Assembly (NCBI GenBank): GCA_037893245.1
Contig: JBAIAA010000667.1
Span: 230,138-294,137 of the forward strand
Reading direction: 5' to 3'
DNA length: 64,000 bases
From: Crossaster papposus
Lineage: Eukaryota; Echinodermata; Asteroidea; Velatida; Solasteridae
Shown piece after piece: positions 10,338 to 22,423 of the stretch. A program made the position numbers and the translations under genes. The notes under the pieces are model-generated. The model was given only the letters and a program-made list of their open reading frames with translations. It was not told the origin of the DNA and did not search any database. Each line of letters opens with the position of its first letter. Position 1 is the first letter of the stretch.

Positions 10338-10409
10338 TGCGTTGGCCGGGAGTTGAACCCGGGTCAATTGCTTGGAAGGCAACTATTCTAACCGCTATAC
10401 CACCAACGC
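10338..10409 (-). tRNA. trnG(ucc): tRNA-Gly (UCC), copy 30
   Basis: Consensus. Confidence 0.96.
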
Positions 10410-10694
10410 TTCGGGAGGGGATACGGAATGCCTAGCACCATATCCAAGCCGGGTGGCAAAAACTGCTCACTCGACTCTACTAAAATGCACACTGCGACTT
10501 TATTCGACCCTATACTGACCCTTATGTCTCAACTCGACTCGAGTGATTTCCCTAAGACGGCTCGACTGCAGCCGAATCACTTAATACGGTAAGTCGTAAT
10601 ACTCTGGTTAATTATAACAGTTAATGCACTGAGATACATAATACGCACGAGCACCATTTAAAGAAACCGAAATTAAATACAAAATTAAACAAAA

Positions 10695-10766
10695 TGCGTT
10701 GGCCGGGAGTTGAACCCGGGTCAATTGCTTGGAAGGCAACTATTCTAACCGCTATGCCACCAACGC
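10695..10766 (-). tRNA. trnG(ucc): tRNA-Gly (UCC), copy 31, D-stem T11C
   Basis: A change at 10756 makes T11 a C, so the U11-A24 pair becomes C-A in a D stem that already has only weak pairs. Confidence 0.9.
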
Positions 10767-11051
10767 TTCGGGAGGGGATACGGAATGCCTAGCACCATAT
10801 CCAAGCCGGGTGGCAAAAACTGCTCACTCGACTCTACTAAAATGCACACTGCGACTTTATTCGACCCTATACTGACCCTTATGTCTCAACTCGACTCGAG
10901 TGATTTCCCTAAGACGGCTCGACTGCAGCCGAATCACTTAATACGGTAAGTCGTAATACTCTGGTTAATTATCACAGTTAATGCACTGAGATACATAATA
11001 CGCACGAGCACCATTTAAAGAAACCGAAATTAAATACAAAATTAAACAAAA

Positions 11052-11123
11052 TGCGTTGGCCGGGAGTTGAACCCGGGTCAATTGCTTGGAAGGCAACTAT
11101 TCTAACCGCTATACCACCAACGC
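11052..11123 (-). tRNA. trnG(ucc): tRNA-Gly (UCC), copy 32
   Basis: Consensus. Confidence 0.96.
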
Positions 11124-11408
11124 TTCGGGAGGGGATACGGAATGCCTAGCACCATATCCAAGCCGGGTGGCAAAAACTGCTCACTCGACTCTACTAAAAT
11201 GCACACTGCGACTTTATTCGACCCTATACTGACCCTTATGTCTCAACTCGACTCGAGTGATTTCCCTAAGACGGCTCGACTGCAGCCGAATCACTTAATA
11301 CGGTAAGTCGTAATACTCTGGTTAATTATCACAGTTAATGCACTGAGATACATAATACGCACGAGCACCATTTAAAGAAACCGAAATTAAATACAAAATT
11401 AAACAAAA

Positions 11409-11480
11409 TGCGTTGGCCGGGAGTTGAACCCGGGTCAATTGCTTGGAAGGCAACTATTCTAACCGCTATACCACCAACGC
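11409..11480 (-). tRNA. trnG(ucc): tRNA-Gly (UCC), copy 33
   Basis: Consensus; the last 250-bp short unit lies to its right. Confidence 0.96.
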
Positions 11481-11658
11481 TTCGGGAGGGAATACGGAAT
11501 GCCTAGCACTAGCACCTAAGACGGCTCGACTGCAGCCGAATCACTTAATACGGTAAGTCGTAATACTCTGGTTAATTATCACAGTTAATGCACTGAGATA
11601 CATAATACGCACGAGCACCATTTAAAGAAACCGAAATTAAATACAAAATTAAACAAAA
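11481..11658. repeat. Short spacer (250-bp unit), fifth
   Basis: Same join and G-to-A as the others but without the private changes, so it may be closest to the founding form. Confidence 0.92.
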
Positions 11659-11730
11659 TGCGTTGGCCGGGAGTTGAACCCGGGTCAATTGCTTGGAAGG
11701 CAACTATTCTAACCGCTATACCACCAACGC
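11659..11730 (-). tRNA. trnG(ucc): tRNA-Gly (UCC), copy 34
   Basis: Consensus, 250 bp from copy 33. Confidence 0.96.
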
Positions 11731-12015
11731 TTCGGGAGGGGATACGGAATGCCTAGCACCATATCCAAGCTGGGTGGCAAAAACTGCTCACTCGACTCTA
11801 CTAAAATGCACACTGCGACTTTATTCGACCCTATACTGACCCTTATGTCTCAACTCGACTCGAGTGATTTCCCTAAGACGGCTCGACTGCAGCCGAATCA
11901 CTTAATACGGTAAGTCGTAATACTCTGGTTAATTATCACAGTTAATGCACTGAGATACATAATACGCACGAGCACCATTTAAAGAAACCGAAATTAAATA
12001 CAAAATTAAACAAAA

Positions 12016-12087
12016 TGCGTTGGCCGGGAGTTGAACCCGGGTCAATTGCTTGGAAGGCAACTATTCTAACCGCTATACCACCAACGC
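12016..12087 (-). tRNA. trnG(ucc): tRNA-Gly (UCC), copy 35
   Basis: Consensus. Confidence 0.96.
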
Positions 12088-12372
12088 TTCGGGAGGGGAT
12101 ACGGAATGCCTAGCACCATATCCAAGCCGGGTGGCAAAAACTGCTCACTCGACTCTACTAAAATGCACACTGCGACTTTATTCGACCCTATACTGACCCT
12201 TATGTCTCAACTCGACTCGAGTGATTTCCCTAAGACGGCTCGACTGCAGCCGAATCACTTAATACGGTAAGTCGTAATACTCTGGTTAATTATCACAGTT
12301 AATGCACTGAGATACATAATACGCACGAGCACCATTTAAAGAAACCGAAATTAAATACAAAATTAAACAAAA

Positions 12373-12444
12373 TGCGTTGGCCGGGAGTTGAACCCGGGTC
12401 AATTGCTTGGAAGGCAACTATTCTAACCGCTATACCACCAACGC
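12373..12444 (-). tRNA. trnG(ucc): tRNA-Gly (UCC), copy 36
   Basis: Consensus. Confidence 0.96.
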
Positions 12445-12729
12445 TTCGGGAGGGGATACGGAATGCCTAGCACCATATCCAAGCCGGGTGGCAAAAACTG
12501 CTCACTCGACTCTACTAAAATGCACACTGCGACTTTATTCGACCCTATACTGACCCTTATGTCTCAACTCGACTCGAGTGATTTCCCTAAGACGGCTCGA
12601 CTGCAGCCGAATCACTTAATACGGTAAGTCGTAATACTCTGGTTAATTATAACAGTTAATGCACTGAGATACATAATACGCACGAGCACCATTTAAAGAA
12701 ACCGAAATTAAATACAAAATTAAACAAAA

Positions 12730-12801
12730 TGCGTTGGCCGGGAGTTGAACCCGGGTCAATTGCTTGGAAGGCAACTATTCTAACCGCTATACCACCAACG
12801 C
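12730..12801 (-). tRNA. trnG(ucc): tRNA-Gly (UCC), copy 37
   Basis: Consensus. Confidence 0.96.
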
Positions 12802-13091
12802 TTCGGGAGGGGATACGGAATGCCTAGCACCATATCCAAGCCGGGTGGCAACAACTGCTCACTCGACTCTACTAAAATGCACACTGCGACTTTATTCGAC
12901 CCTATACTGACCCTTATGTCTCAACTCGACTCGAGTGATTTCCCTAAGACGGCTCGGCTCGACTGCAGCCGAATCACTTAATACGGTAAGTCGTAATACT
13001 CTGGTTAATTATCACAGTTAATGCACTGAGATACATAATACGCACGAGCACCATTTAAAGAAACCGAAATTAAATACAAAATTAAACAAAA

Positions 13092-13163
13092 TGCGTTGGC
13101 CGGGAGTTGAACCCGGGTCAATTGCTTGGAAGGCAACTATTCTAACCGCTATACCACCAACGC
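13092..13163 (-). tRNA. trnG(ucc): tRNA-Gly (UCC), copy 38
   Basis: Consensus. Left spacer is the first with the 5-bp GGCTC insertion. Confidence 0.96.
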
Positions 13164-13448
13164 TTCGGGAGGGGATACGGAATGCCTAGCACCATATCCA
13201 AGCCGGGTGGCAAAAACTGCTCACTCGACTCTACTAAAATGCACACTGCGACTTTATTCGACCCTATACTGACCCTTATGTCTCAACTCGACTAGAGTGA
13301 TTTCCCTAAGACGGCTCGACTGCAGCCGAATCACTTAATACGGTAAGTCGTAATACTCTGGTTAATTATCACAGTTAATGCACTGAGATACATAATACGC
13401 ACGAGCACCATTTAAAGAAACCGAAATTAAATACAAAATTAAACAAAA

Positions 13449-13520
13449 TGCGTTGACCGGGAGTTGAACCCGGGTCAATTGCTTGGAAGGCAACTATTCT
13501 AACCGCTATACCACCAACGC
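13449..13520 (-). tRNA. trnG(ucc): tRNA-Gly (UCC), copy 39, acceptor C66T
   Basis: The change at 13456 turns acceptor pair G7-C66 into G-U, which should be tolerated. Copy 44 shares it. Confidence 0.94.
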
Positions 13521-13805
13521 TTCGGGAGGGGATACGGAATGCCTAGCACCATATCCAAGCCGGGTGGCAAAAACTGCTCACTCGACTCTACTAAAATGCA
13601 CACTGCGACTTTATTCGACCCTATACTGACCCTTATGTCTCAACTCGACTCGAGTGATTTCCCTAAGACGGCTCGGCTGCAGCCGAATCACTTAATACGG
13701 TAAGTCGTAATACTCTGGTTAATTATAACAGTTAATGCACTGAGATACATAATACGCACGAGCACCATTTAAAGAAACCGAAATTAAATACAAAATTAAA
13801 CAAAA

Positions 13806-13877
13806 TGCGTTGGCCGGGAGTTGAACCCGGGTCAATTGCTTGGAAGGCAACTATTCTAACCGCTATACCACCAACGC
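13806..13877 (-). tRNA. trnG(ucc): tRNA-Gly (UCC), copy 40
   Basis: Consensus. Confidence 0.96.
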
Positions 13878-14167
13878 TTCGGGAGGGGATACGGAATGCC
13901 TAGCACCATATCCAAGCCGGGTGGCAAAAACTGCTCACTCGACTCTACTAAAATGCACACTGCGACTTTATTCCACCCTATACTGACCCTTATGTCTCAA
14001 CTCGACTCGAGTGATTTCCCTAAGACGGCTCGGCTCGACTGCAGCCGAATCACTTAATACGGTAAGTCGTAATACTCTGGTTAATTATCACAGTTAATGC
14101 ACTGAGATACATAATACGCACGAGCACCATTTAAAGAAACCGAAATTAAATACAAAATTAAACAAAA

Positions 14168-14239
14168 TGCGTTGGCCGGGAGTTGAACCCGGGTCAATTG
14201 CTTGGAAGGCAACTATTCTAACCGCTATACCACCAACGC
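14168..14239 (-). tRNA. trnG(ucc): tRNA-Gly (UCC), copy 41
   Basis: Consensus. Left spacer has +5 bp and the TTCCACCC marker. Confidence 0.96.
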
Positions 14240-14529
14240 TTCGGGAGGGGATACGGAATGCCTAGCACCATATCCAAGCCGGGTGGCAAAAACTGCTCAC
14301 TCGACTCTACTAAAATGCACACTGCGACTTTATTCCACCCTATACTGACCCTTATGTCTCAACTCGACTCGAGTGATTTCCCTAAGACGGCTCGGCTCGA
14401 CTGCAGCCGAATCACTTAATACGGTAAGTCGTAATACTCTGGTTAATTATCACAGTTAATGCACTGAGATACATAATACGCACGAGCACCATTTAAAGAA
14501 ACCGAAATTAAATACAAAATTAAACAAAA

Positions 14530-14601
14530 TGCGTTGGCCGGGAGTTGAACCCGGGTCAATTGCTTGGAAGGCAACTATTCTAACCGCTATACCACCAACG
14601 C
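14530..14601 (-). tRNA. trnG(ucc): tRNA-Gly (UCC), copy 42
   Basis: Consensus. Left spacer repeats the +5 bp and TTCCACCC markers of the previous one. Confidence 0.96.
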
Positions 14602-14891
14602 TTCGGGAGGGGATACGGAATGCCTAGCACCATATCCAAGCCGGGTGGCAACAACTGCTCACTCGACTCTACTAAAATGCACACTGCGACTTTATTCGAC
14701 CCTATACTGACCCTTATGTCTCAACTCGACTCGAGTGATTTCCCTAAGACGGCTCGGCTCGACTGCAGCCGAATCACTTAATACGGTAAGTCGTAATACT
14801 CTGGTTAATTATCACAGTTAATGCACTGAGATACATAATACGCACGAGCACCATTTAAAGAAACCGAAATTAAATACAAAATTAAACAAAA

Positions 14892-14963
14892 TGCGTTGGC
14901 CGGGAGTTGAACCCGGGTCAATTGCTTGGAAGGCAACTATTCTAACCGCTATACCACCAACGC
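14892..14963 (-). tRNA. trnG(ucc): tRNA-Gly (UCC), copy 43
   Basis: Consensus. Left spacer +5 bp, the third such spacer in a row. Confidence 0.96.
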
Positions 14964-15248
14964 TTCGGGAGGGGATACGGAATGCCTAGCACCATATCCA
15001 AGCCGGGTGGCAACAACTGCTCACTCGACTCTACTAAAATGCACACTGCGACTTTATTCGACCCTATACTGACCCTTATGTCTCAACTCGACTCGAGTGA
15101 TTTCCCTAAGACGGCTCGACTGCAGCCGAATCACTTAATACGGTAAGTCGTAATACTCTGGTTAATTATCACAGTTAATGCACTGAGATACATAATACGC
15201 ACGAGCACCATTTAAAGAAACCGAAATTAAATACAAAATTAAACAAAA

Positions 15249-15320
15249 TGCGTTGACCGGGAGTTGAACCCGGGTCAATTGCTTGGAAGGCAACTATTCT
15301 AACCGCTATACCACCAACGC
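15249..15320 (-). tRNA. trnG(ucc): tRNA-Gly (UCC), copy 44, acceptor C66T
   Basis: Same G7-U66 wobble as copy 39, from a change at 15256. Confidence 0.94.
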
Positions 15321-15552
15321 TTCGGGAGGGGATACGGAATGCCTAGCACCATATCCAAGCCGGGTGGCAAAAACTGCTCACTCGACTCTACTAAAATGCA
15401 CACTGCGACTTTATTCCACCCTACTGCAGCCGAATCACTTAATACGGTAAGTCGTAATACTCTGGTTAATTATCACAGTTAATGCACTGAGATACATAAT
15501 ACGCACGAGCACCATTTAAAGAAACCGAAATTAAATACACAATTAAACAAAA
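15321..15552. repeat. Short spacer (304-bp unit)
   Basis: An independent deletion joins TTCCACCCTA to CTGCAGCC near 15420, removing 53 bp relative to a 357-bp unit, or 58 bp if the parent had the 5-bp insertion like its neighbours. Seen once. Confidence 0.9.
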
Positions 15553-15624
15553 TGCGTTGGCCGGGAGTTGAACCCGGGTCAATTGCTTGGAAGGCAACTA
15601 TTCTAACCGCTATACCACCAACGC
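15553..15624 (-). tRNA. trnG(ucc): tRNA-Gly (UCC), copy 45
   Basis: Consensus; 304 bp from copy 44. An A-to-C change left of the gene breaks the backup terminator T run, but the primary T4 is intact. Confidence 0.96.
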
Positions 15625-15914
15625 TTCGGGAGGGGATACGGAATGCCTAGCACCATATCCAAGCCGGGTGGCAAAAACTGCTCACTCGACTCTACTAAAA
15701 TGCACACTGCGACTTTATTCGACCCTATACTGACCCTTATGTCTCAACTCGACTCGAGTGATTTCCCTAAGACGGCTCGGCTCGACTGCAGGCGAATCAC
15801 TTAATACGGTAAGTCGTAATACTCTGGTTAATTATCAGAGTTAATGCACTGAGATACATAATACGCACGAGCACCATTTAAAGAAACCGAAATTAAATAC
15901 AAAATTAAACAAAA

Positions 15915-15986
15915 TGCGTTGGCCGGGAGTTGAACCCGGGTCAATTGCTTGGAAGGCAACTATTCTAACCGCTATACCACCAACGC
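15915..15986 (-). tRNA. trnG(ucc): tRNA-Gly (UCC), copy 46
   Basis: Consensus. Left spacer +5 bp with the GCAGGCG and TCAGAG markers. Confidence 0.96.
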
Positions 15987-16271
15987 TTCGGGAGGGGATA
16001 CGGAATGCCTAGCACCATATCCAAGCCGGGTGGCAACAACTGCTCACTCGACTCTACTAAAATGCACACTGCGACTTTATTCGACCCTATACTGACCCTT
16101 ATGTCTCAACTCGACTCGAGTGATTTCCCTAAGACGGCTCGACTGCAGCCGAATCACTTAATACGGTAAGTCGTAATACTCTGGTTAATTATCACAGTTA
16201 ATGCACTGAGATGCATAATACGCACGAGCACCATTTAAAGAAACCGAAATTAAATACAAAATTAAACAAAA

Positions 16272-16343
16272 TGCGTTGGCCGGGAGTTGAACCCGGGTCA
16301 ATTGCTTGGAAGGTAACTATTCTAACCGCTATACCACCAACGC
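16272..16343 (-). tRNA. trnG(ucc): tRNA-Gly (UCC), copy 47, anticodon-stem G30A
   Basis: The change at 16314 makes G30 an A, so G30-C40 becomes an A-C mismatch in the anticodon stem. First of six copies with this change; a linked C-to-T (CCAAGTCGGG) follows in the right spacer. Confidence 0.9.
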
Positions 16344-16628
16344 TTCGGGAGGGGATACGGAATGCCTAGCACCATATCCAAGTCGGGTGGCAAAAACTGC
16401 TCACTCGACTCTACTAAAATGCACACTGCGACTTTATTCGACCCTATACTGACCCTTATGTCTCAACTCGACTCGAGTGATTTCCCTAAGACGGCTCGAC
16501 TGCAGCCGAATCACTTAATACGGTAAGTCGTAATACTCTGGTTAATTATCACAGTTAATGCACTGAGATACATAATACGCACGAGCACCATTTAAAGAAA
16601 CCGAAATTAAATACAAAATTAAACAAAA

Positions 16629-16700
16629 TGCGTTGGCCGGGAGTTGAACCCGGGTCAATTGCTTGGAAGGCAACTATTCTAACCGCTATACCACCAACGC
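16629..16700 (-). tRNA. trnG(ucc): tRNA-Gly (UCC), copy 48
   Basis: Consensus. Confidence 0.96.
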
Positions 16701-16985
16701 TTCGGGAGGGGATACGGAATGCCTAGCACCATATCCAAGCCGGGTGGCAAAAACTGCTCACTCGACTCTACTAAAATGCACACTGCGACTTTATTCGACC
16801 CTATACTGACCCTTATGTCTCAACTCGACTCGAGTGATTTCCCTAAGACGGCTCGACTGCAGCCGAATCACTTAATACGGTAAGTCGTAATACTCTGGTT
16901 AATTATCACAGTTAATGCACTGAGATACATAATACGCACGAGCACCATTTAAAGAAACCGAAATTAAATACAAAATTAAACAAAA

Positions 16986-17057
16986 TGCGTTGGCCGGGAG
17001 TTGAACCCGGGTCAATTGCTTGGAAGGCAACTATTCTAACCGCTATACCACCAACGC
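16986..17057 (-). tRNA. trnG(ucc): tRNA-Gly (UCC), copy 49
   Basis: Consensus. Confidence 0.96.
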
Positions 17058-17348
17058 TTCGGGAGGGGATACGGAATGCCTAGCACCATATCCAAGCCGA
17101 ATGGCAAAAACTGCTCACTCGACTCTACTAAAATGCACACTGCGACTTTATTCGACCCTATACTGACCCTTATGTCTCAACTCAACTCGAGTGATTTCCC
17201 TAAGACGGCTCGGCTCGACTGCAGCCGAATCACTTAATACGGTAAGTCGTAATACTCTGGTTAATTATCAGAGTTAATGCACTGAGATACATAATACGCA
17301 CGAGCACCATTTAAAGAAAACCGAAATTAAATACAAAATTAAACAAAA

Positions 17349-17420
17349 TGCGTTGGCCGGGAGTTGAACCCGGGTCAATTGCTTGGAAGGCAACTATTCT
17401 AACCGCTATACCACCAACGC
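17349..17420 (-). tRNA. trnG(ucc): tRNA-Gly (UCC), copy 50
   Basis: Consensus; 363 bp from copy 49 because the left spacer has the 5-bp insertion plus one extra A. Confidence 0.96.
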
Positions 17421-17705
17421 TTCGGGAGGGGATACGGAATGCCTAGCACCATATCCAAGCCGGGTGGCAACAACTGCTCACTCGACTCTACTAAAATGCA
17501 CACTGCGACTTTATTCGACCCTATACTGACCCTTATGTCTCAACTCGACTCGAGTGATTTCCCTAAGACGGCTCGACTGCAGCCGAATCACTTAATACGG
17601 TAAGTCGTAATACTCTGGTTAATTATCACAGTTAATGCACTGAGATACATAATACGCACGAGCACCATTTAAAGAAACCGAAATTAAATACAAAATTAAA
17701 CAAAA

Positions 17706-17777
17706 TGCGTTGGCCGGGAGTTGAACCCGGGTCAATTGCTTGGAAGGCAACTATTCTAACCGCTATACCACCAACGC
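17706..17777 (-). tRNA. trnG(ucc): tRNA-Gly (UCC), copy 51
   Basis: Consensus. Confidence 0.96.
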
Positions 17778-18062
17778 TTCGGGAGGGCATACGGAATGCC
17801 TAGCACCATATCCAAGCCGGGTGGCAACAACTGCTCACTCGACTCTACTAAAATGCACACTGCGACTTTATTCGACCCTATACTGACCCTTATGTCTCAA
17901 CTCGACTCGAGTGATTTCCCTAAGACGGCTCGACTGCAGCCGAATCACTTAATACGGTAAGTCGTAATACTCTGGTTAATTATCAGAGTTAATGCACTGA
18001 GATACATAATACGCACGAGCACCATTTAAAGAAACCGAAATTAAATACAAAATTAAACAAAA

Positions 18063-18134
18063 TGCGTTGGCCGGGAGTTGAACCCGGGTCAATTGCTTGG
18101 AAGGCAACTATTCTAACCGCTATACCACCAACGC
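18063..18134 (-). tRNA. trnG(ucc): tRNA-Gly (UCC), copy 52
   Basis: Consensus. Confidence 0.96.
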
Positions 18135-18419
18135 TTCGGGAGGGGATACGGAATGCCTAGCACCATATCCAAGCCGGGTGGCAACAACTGCTCACTCGAC
18201 TCTACTAAAATGCACACTGCGACTTTATTCGACCCTATACTGACCCTTATGTCTCAACTCGACTCGAGTGATTTCCCTAAGACGGCTCGACTGCAGCCGA
18301 ATCACTTAATACGGTAAGTCGTAATACTCTGGTTAATTATCACAGTTAATGCACTGAGATACATAATACGCACGAGCACCATTTAAAGAAACCGAAATTA
18401 AATACAAAATTAAACAAAA

Positions 18420-18491
18420 TGCGTTGGCCGGGAGTTGAACCCGGGTCAATTGCTTGGAAGGCAACTATTCTAACCGCTATACCACCAACGC
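18420..18491 (-). tRNA. trnG(ucc): tRNA-Gly (UCC), copy 53
   Basis: Consensus. Confidence 0.96.
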
Positions 18492-18776
18492 TTCGGGAGG
18501 GGATACGGAATGCCTAGCACCATATCCAAGCCGGGTGGCAACAACTGCTCACTCGACTCTACTAAAATGCACACTGCGACTTTATTCGACCCTATACTGA
18601 CCCTTATGTCTCAACTCGACTCGAGTGATTTCCCTAAGACGGCTCGACTGCAGCCGAATCACTTAATACGGTAAGTCGTAATACTCTGGTTAATTATCAC
18701 AGTTAATGCACTGAGATACATAATACGCACGAGCACCATTTAAAGAAACCGAAATTAAATACAAAATTAAACAAAA

Positions 18777-18848
18777 TGCGTTGGCCGGGAGTTGAACCCG
18801 GGTCAATTGCTTGGAAGGCAACTATTCTAACCGCTATACCACCAACGC
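18777..18848 (-). tRNA. trnG(ucc): tRNA-Gly (UCC), copy 54
   Basis: Consensus. Confidence 0.96.
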
Positions 18849-19133
18849 TTCGGGAGGGGATACGGAATGCCTAGCACCATATCCAAGCCGGGTGGCAAAA
18901 ACTGCTCACTCGACTCTACTAAAATGCACACTGCGACTTTATTCGACCCTATACTGACCCTTATGTCTCAACTCGACTCGAGTGATTTCCCTAAGACGGC
19001 TCGACTGCAGCCGAATCACTTAATACGGTAAGTCGTAATACTCTGGTTAATTATCACAGTTAATGCACTGAGATACATAATACGCACGAGCACCATTTAA
19101 AGAAACCGAAATTAAATACAAAATTAAACAAAA

Positions 19134-19205
19134 TGCGTTGGCCGGGAGTTGAACCCGGGTCAATTGCTTGGAAGGCAACTATTCTAACCGCTATACCACC
19201 AACGC
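19134..19205 (-). tRNA. trnG(ucc): tRNA-Gly (UCC), copy 55
   Basis: Consensus. Confidence 0.96.
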
Positions 19206-19490
19206 TTCGGGAGGGGATACGGAATGCCTAGCACCATATCCAAGCCGGGTGGCAAAAACTGCTCACTCGACTCTACTAAAATGCACACTGCGACTTTATT
19301 CGACCCTATACTGACCCTTATGTCTCAACTCGACTCGAGTGATTTCCCTAAGACGGCTCGACTGCAGCCGAATCACTTAATACGGTAAGTCGTAATACTC
19401 TGGTTAATTATCACAGTTAATGCACTGAGATACATAATACGCACGAGCACCATTTAAAGAAACCGAAATTAAATACAAAATTAAACAAAA

Positions 19491-19562
19491 TGCGTTGGCC
19501 GGGAGTTGAACCCGGGTCAATTGCTTGGAAGGCAACTATTCTAACCGCTATACCACCAACGC
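19491..19562 (-). tRNA. trnG(ucc): tRNA-Gly (UCC), copy 56
   Basis: Consensus. Confidence 0.96.
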
Positions 19563-19847
19563 TTCGGGAGGGGATACGGAATGCCTAGCACCATATCCAA
19601 GCCGGGTGGCAAAAACTGCTCACTCGACTCTACTAAAATGCACACTGCGACTTTATTCGACCCTATACTGACCCTTATGTCTCAACTCGACTCGAGTGAT
19701 TTCCCTAAGACGGCTCGACTGCAGCCGAATCACTTAATACGGTAAGTCGTAATACTCTGGTTAATTATCACAGTTAATGCACTGAGATACATAATACGCA
19801 CGAGCACCATTTAAAGAAACCGAAATTAAATACAAAATTAAACAAAA

Positions 19848-19919
19848 TGCGTTGGCCGGGAGTTGAACCCGGGTCAATTGCTTGGAAGGCAACTATTCTA
19901 ACCGCTATACCACCAACGC
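19848..19919 (-). tRNA. trnG(ucc): tRNA-Gly (UCC), copy 57
   Basis: Consensus. Confidence 0.96.
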
Positions 19920-20204
19920 TTCGGGAGGGGATACGGAATGCCTAGCACCATATCCAAGCCGGGTGGCAAAAACTGCTCACTCGACTCTACTAAAATGCAC
20001 ACTGCGACTTTATTCGACCCTATACTGACCCTTATGTCTCAACTCGACTCGAGTGATTTCCCTTAGACGGCTCGACTGCAGCCGAATCACTTAATACGGT
20101 AAGTCGTAATACTCTGGTTAATTATCACAGTTAATGCACTGAGATACATAATACGCACGAGCACCATTTAAAGAAACCGAAATTAAATACAAAATTAAAC
20201 AAAA

Positions 20205-20276
20205 TGCGTTGGCCGGGAGTTGAACCCGGGTCAATTGCTTGGAAGGCAACTATTCTAACCGCTATACCACCAACGC
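20205..20276 (-). tRNA. trnG(ucc): tRNA-Gly (UCC), copy 58
   Basis: Consensus. Left spacer has the CCTTAGACGG marker, seen again left of copies 76 and 80. Confidence 0.96.
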
Positions 20277-20561
20277 TTCGGGAGGGGATACGGAATGCCT
20301 AGCACCATATCCAAGCCGGGTGGCAGAAACTGCTCACTCGACTCTACTAAAATGCACACTGCGACTTTATTCGACCCTATACTGACCCTTATGTCTCAAC
20401 TCGACTCGAGTGATTTCCCTAAGACGGCTCGACTGCAGCCGAATCACTTAATACGGTAAGTCGTAATACTCTGGTTAATTATCACAGTTAATGCACTGAG
20501 ATACATAATACGCACGAGCACCATTTAAAGAAACCGAAATTAAATACAAAATTAAACAAAA

Positions 20562-20633
20562 TGCGTTGGCCGGGAGTTGAACCCGGGTCAATTGCTTGGA
20601 AGGCAACTATTCTAACCGCTATACCACCAACGC
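20562..20633 (-). tRNA. trnG(ucc): tRNA-Gly (UCC), copy 59
   Basis: Consensus. Confidence 0.96.
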
Positions 20634-20923
20634 TTCGGGAGGGGATACGGAATGCCTAGCACCATATCCAAGCCGGGTGGCAAAAACTGCTCACTCGACT
20701 CTACTAAAATGCACACTGCGACTTTATTCGACCCTATACTGACCCTTATGTCTCAACTCAACTCGAGTGATTTCCCTAAGACGGCTCGGCTCGACTGCAG
20801 GCGAATCACTTAATACGGTAAGTCGTAATACTCTGGTTAATTATCAGAGTTAATGCACTGAGATACATAATACGCACGAGCACCATTTAAAGAAACCGAA
20901 ATTAAATACAAAATTAAACAAAA

Positions 20924-20995
20924 TGCGTTGGCCGGGAGTTGAACCCGGGTCAATTGCTTGGAAGGCAACTATTCTAACCGCTATACCACCAACGC
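20924..20995 (-). tRNA. trnG(ucc): tRNA-Gly (UCC), copy 60
   Basis: Consensus. Left spacer +5 bp. Confidence 0.96.
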
Positions 20996-21280
20996 TTCGG
21001 GAGGGGATACGGAATGCCTAGCACCATATCCAAGCCGGGTGGCAACAACTGCTCACTCGACTCTACTAAAATGCACACTGCGACTTTATTCGACCCTATA
21101 CTGACCCTTATGTCTCAACTCGACTCGAGTGATTTCCCTAAGACGGCTCGACTGCAGCCGAATCACTTAATACGGTAAGTCGTAATACTCTGGTTAATTA
21201 TCACAGTTAATGCACTGAGATGCATAATACGCACGAGCACCATTTAAAGAAACCGAAATTAAATACAAAATTCAACAAAA

Positions 21281-21352
21281 TGCGTTGGCCGGGAGTTGAA
21301 CCCGGGTCAATTGCTTGGAAGGCAACTATTCTAACCGCTATACCACCAACGC
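21281..21352 (-). tRNA. trnG(ucc): tRNA-Gly (UCC), copy 61
   Basis: Consensus. Left spacer has the TTCAAC marker near the terminator, shared with copy 83. Confidence 0.96.
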
Positions 21353-21637
21353 TTCGGGAGGGCATACGGAATGCCTAGCACCATATCCAAGCCGGGTGGC
21401 AACAACTGCTCACTCGACTCTACTAAAATGCACACTGCGACTTTATTCGACCCTATACTGACCCTTATGTCTCAACTCGACTCGAGTGATTTCCCTAAGA
21501 CGGCTCGACTGCAGCCGAATCACTTAATACGGTAAGTCGTAATACTCTGGTTAATTATCAGAGTTAATGCACTGAGATACATAATACGCACGAGCACCAT
21601 TTAAAGAAACCGAAATTAAATACAAAATTAAACAAAA

Positions 21638-21709
21638 TGCGTTGGCCGGGAGTTGAACCCGGGTCAATTGCTTGGAAGGCAACTATTCTAACCGCTATAC
21701 CACCAACGC
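21638..21709 (-). tRNA. trnG(ucc): tRNA-Gly (UCC), copy 62
   Basis: Consensus. Confidence 0.96.
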
Positions 21710-21994
21710 TTCGGGAGGAGATACGGAATGCCTAGCACCATATCCAAGCCGGGTGGCAACAACTGCTCACTCGACTCTACTAAAATGCACACTGCGACTT
21801 TATTCGACCCTATACTGACCCTTATGTCTCAACTCGACTCGAGTGATTTCCCTAAGACGGCTCGACTGCAGCCGAATCACTTAATACGGTAAGTCGTAAT
21901 ACTCTGGTTAATTATCACAGTTAATGCACTGAGATACATAATACGCACGAGCACCATTTAAAGAAACCGAAATTAAATACAAAATTAAACAAAA

Positions 21995-22066
21995 TGCGTT
22001 GGCCGGGAGTTGAACCCGGGTCAATTGCTTGGAAGGTAACTATTCTAACCGCTATACCACCAACGC
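21995..22066 (-). tRNA. trnG(ucc): tRNA-Gly (UCC), copy 63, G30A
   Basis: A30-C40 mismatch from a change at 22037, with the linked CCAAGTCGGG spacer. Confidence 0.9.
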
Positions 22067-22351
22067 TTCGGGAGGGGATACGGAATGCCTAGCACCATAT
22101 CCAAGTCGGGTGGCAAAAACTGCTCACTCGACTCTACTAAAATGCACACTGCGACTTTATTCGACCCTATACTGACCCTTATGTCTCAACTCGACTCGAG
22201 TGATTTCCCTAAGACGGCTCGACTGCAGCCGAATCACTTAATACGGTAAGTCGTAATACTCTGGTTAATTATCACAGTTAATGCACTGAGATACATAATA
22301 CGCACGAGCACCATTTAAAGAAACCGAAATTAAATACAAAATTAAACAAAA

Positions 22352-22423
22352 TGCGTTGGCCGGGAGTTGAACCCGGGTCATTTGCTTGGAAGGCAACTAT
22401 TCTAACCGCTATACCACCAACGC
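22352..22423 (-). tRNA. trnG(ucc): tRNA-Gly (UCC), copy 64, T43A
   Basis: A change at 22381 replaces T43 with A, opening the lowest pair (27-43) of the anticodon stem. Confidence 0.9.
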
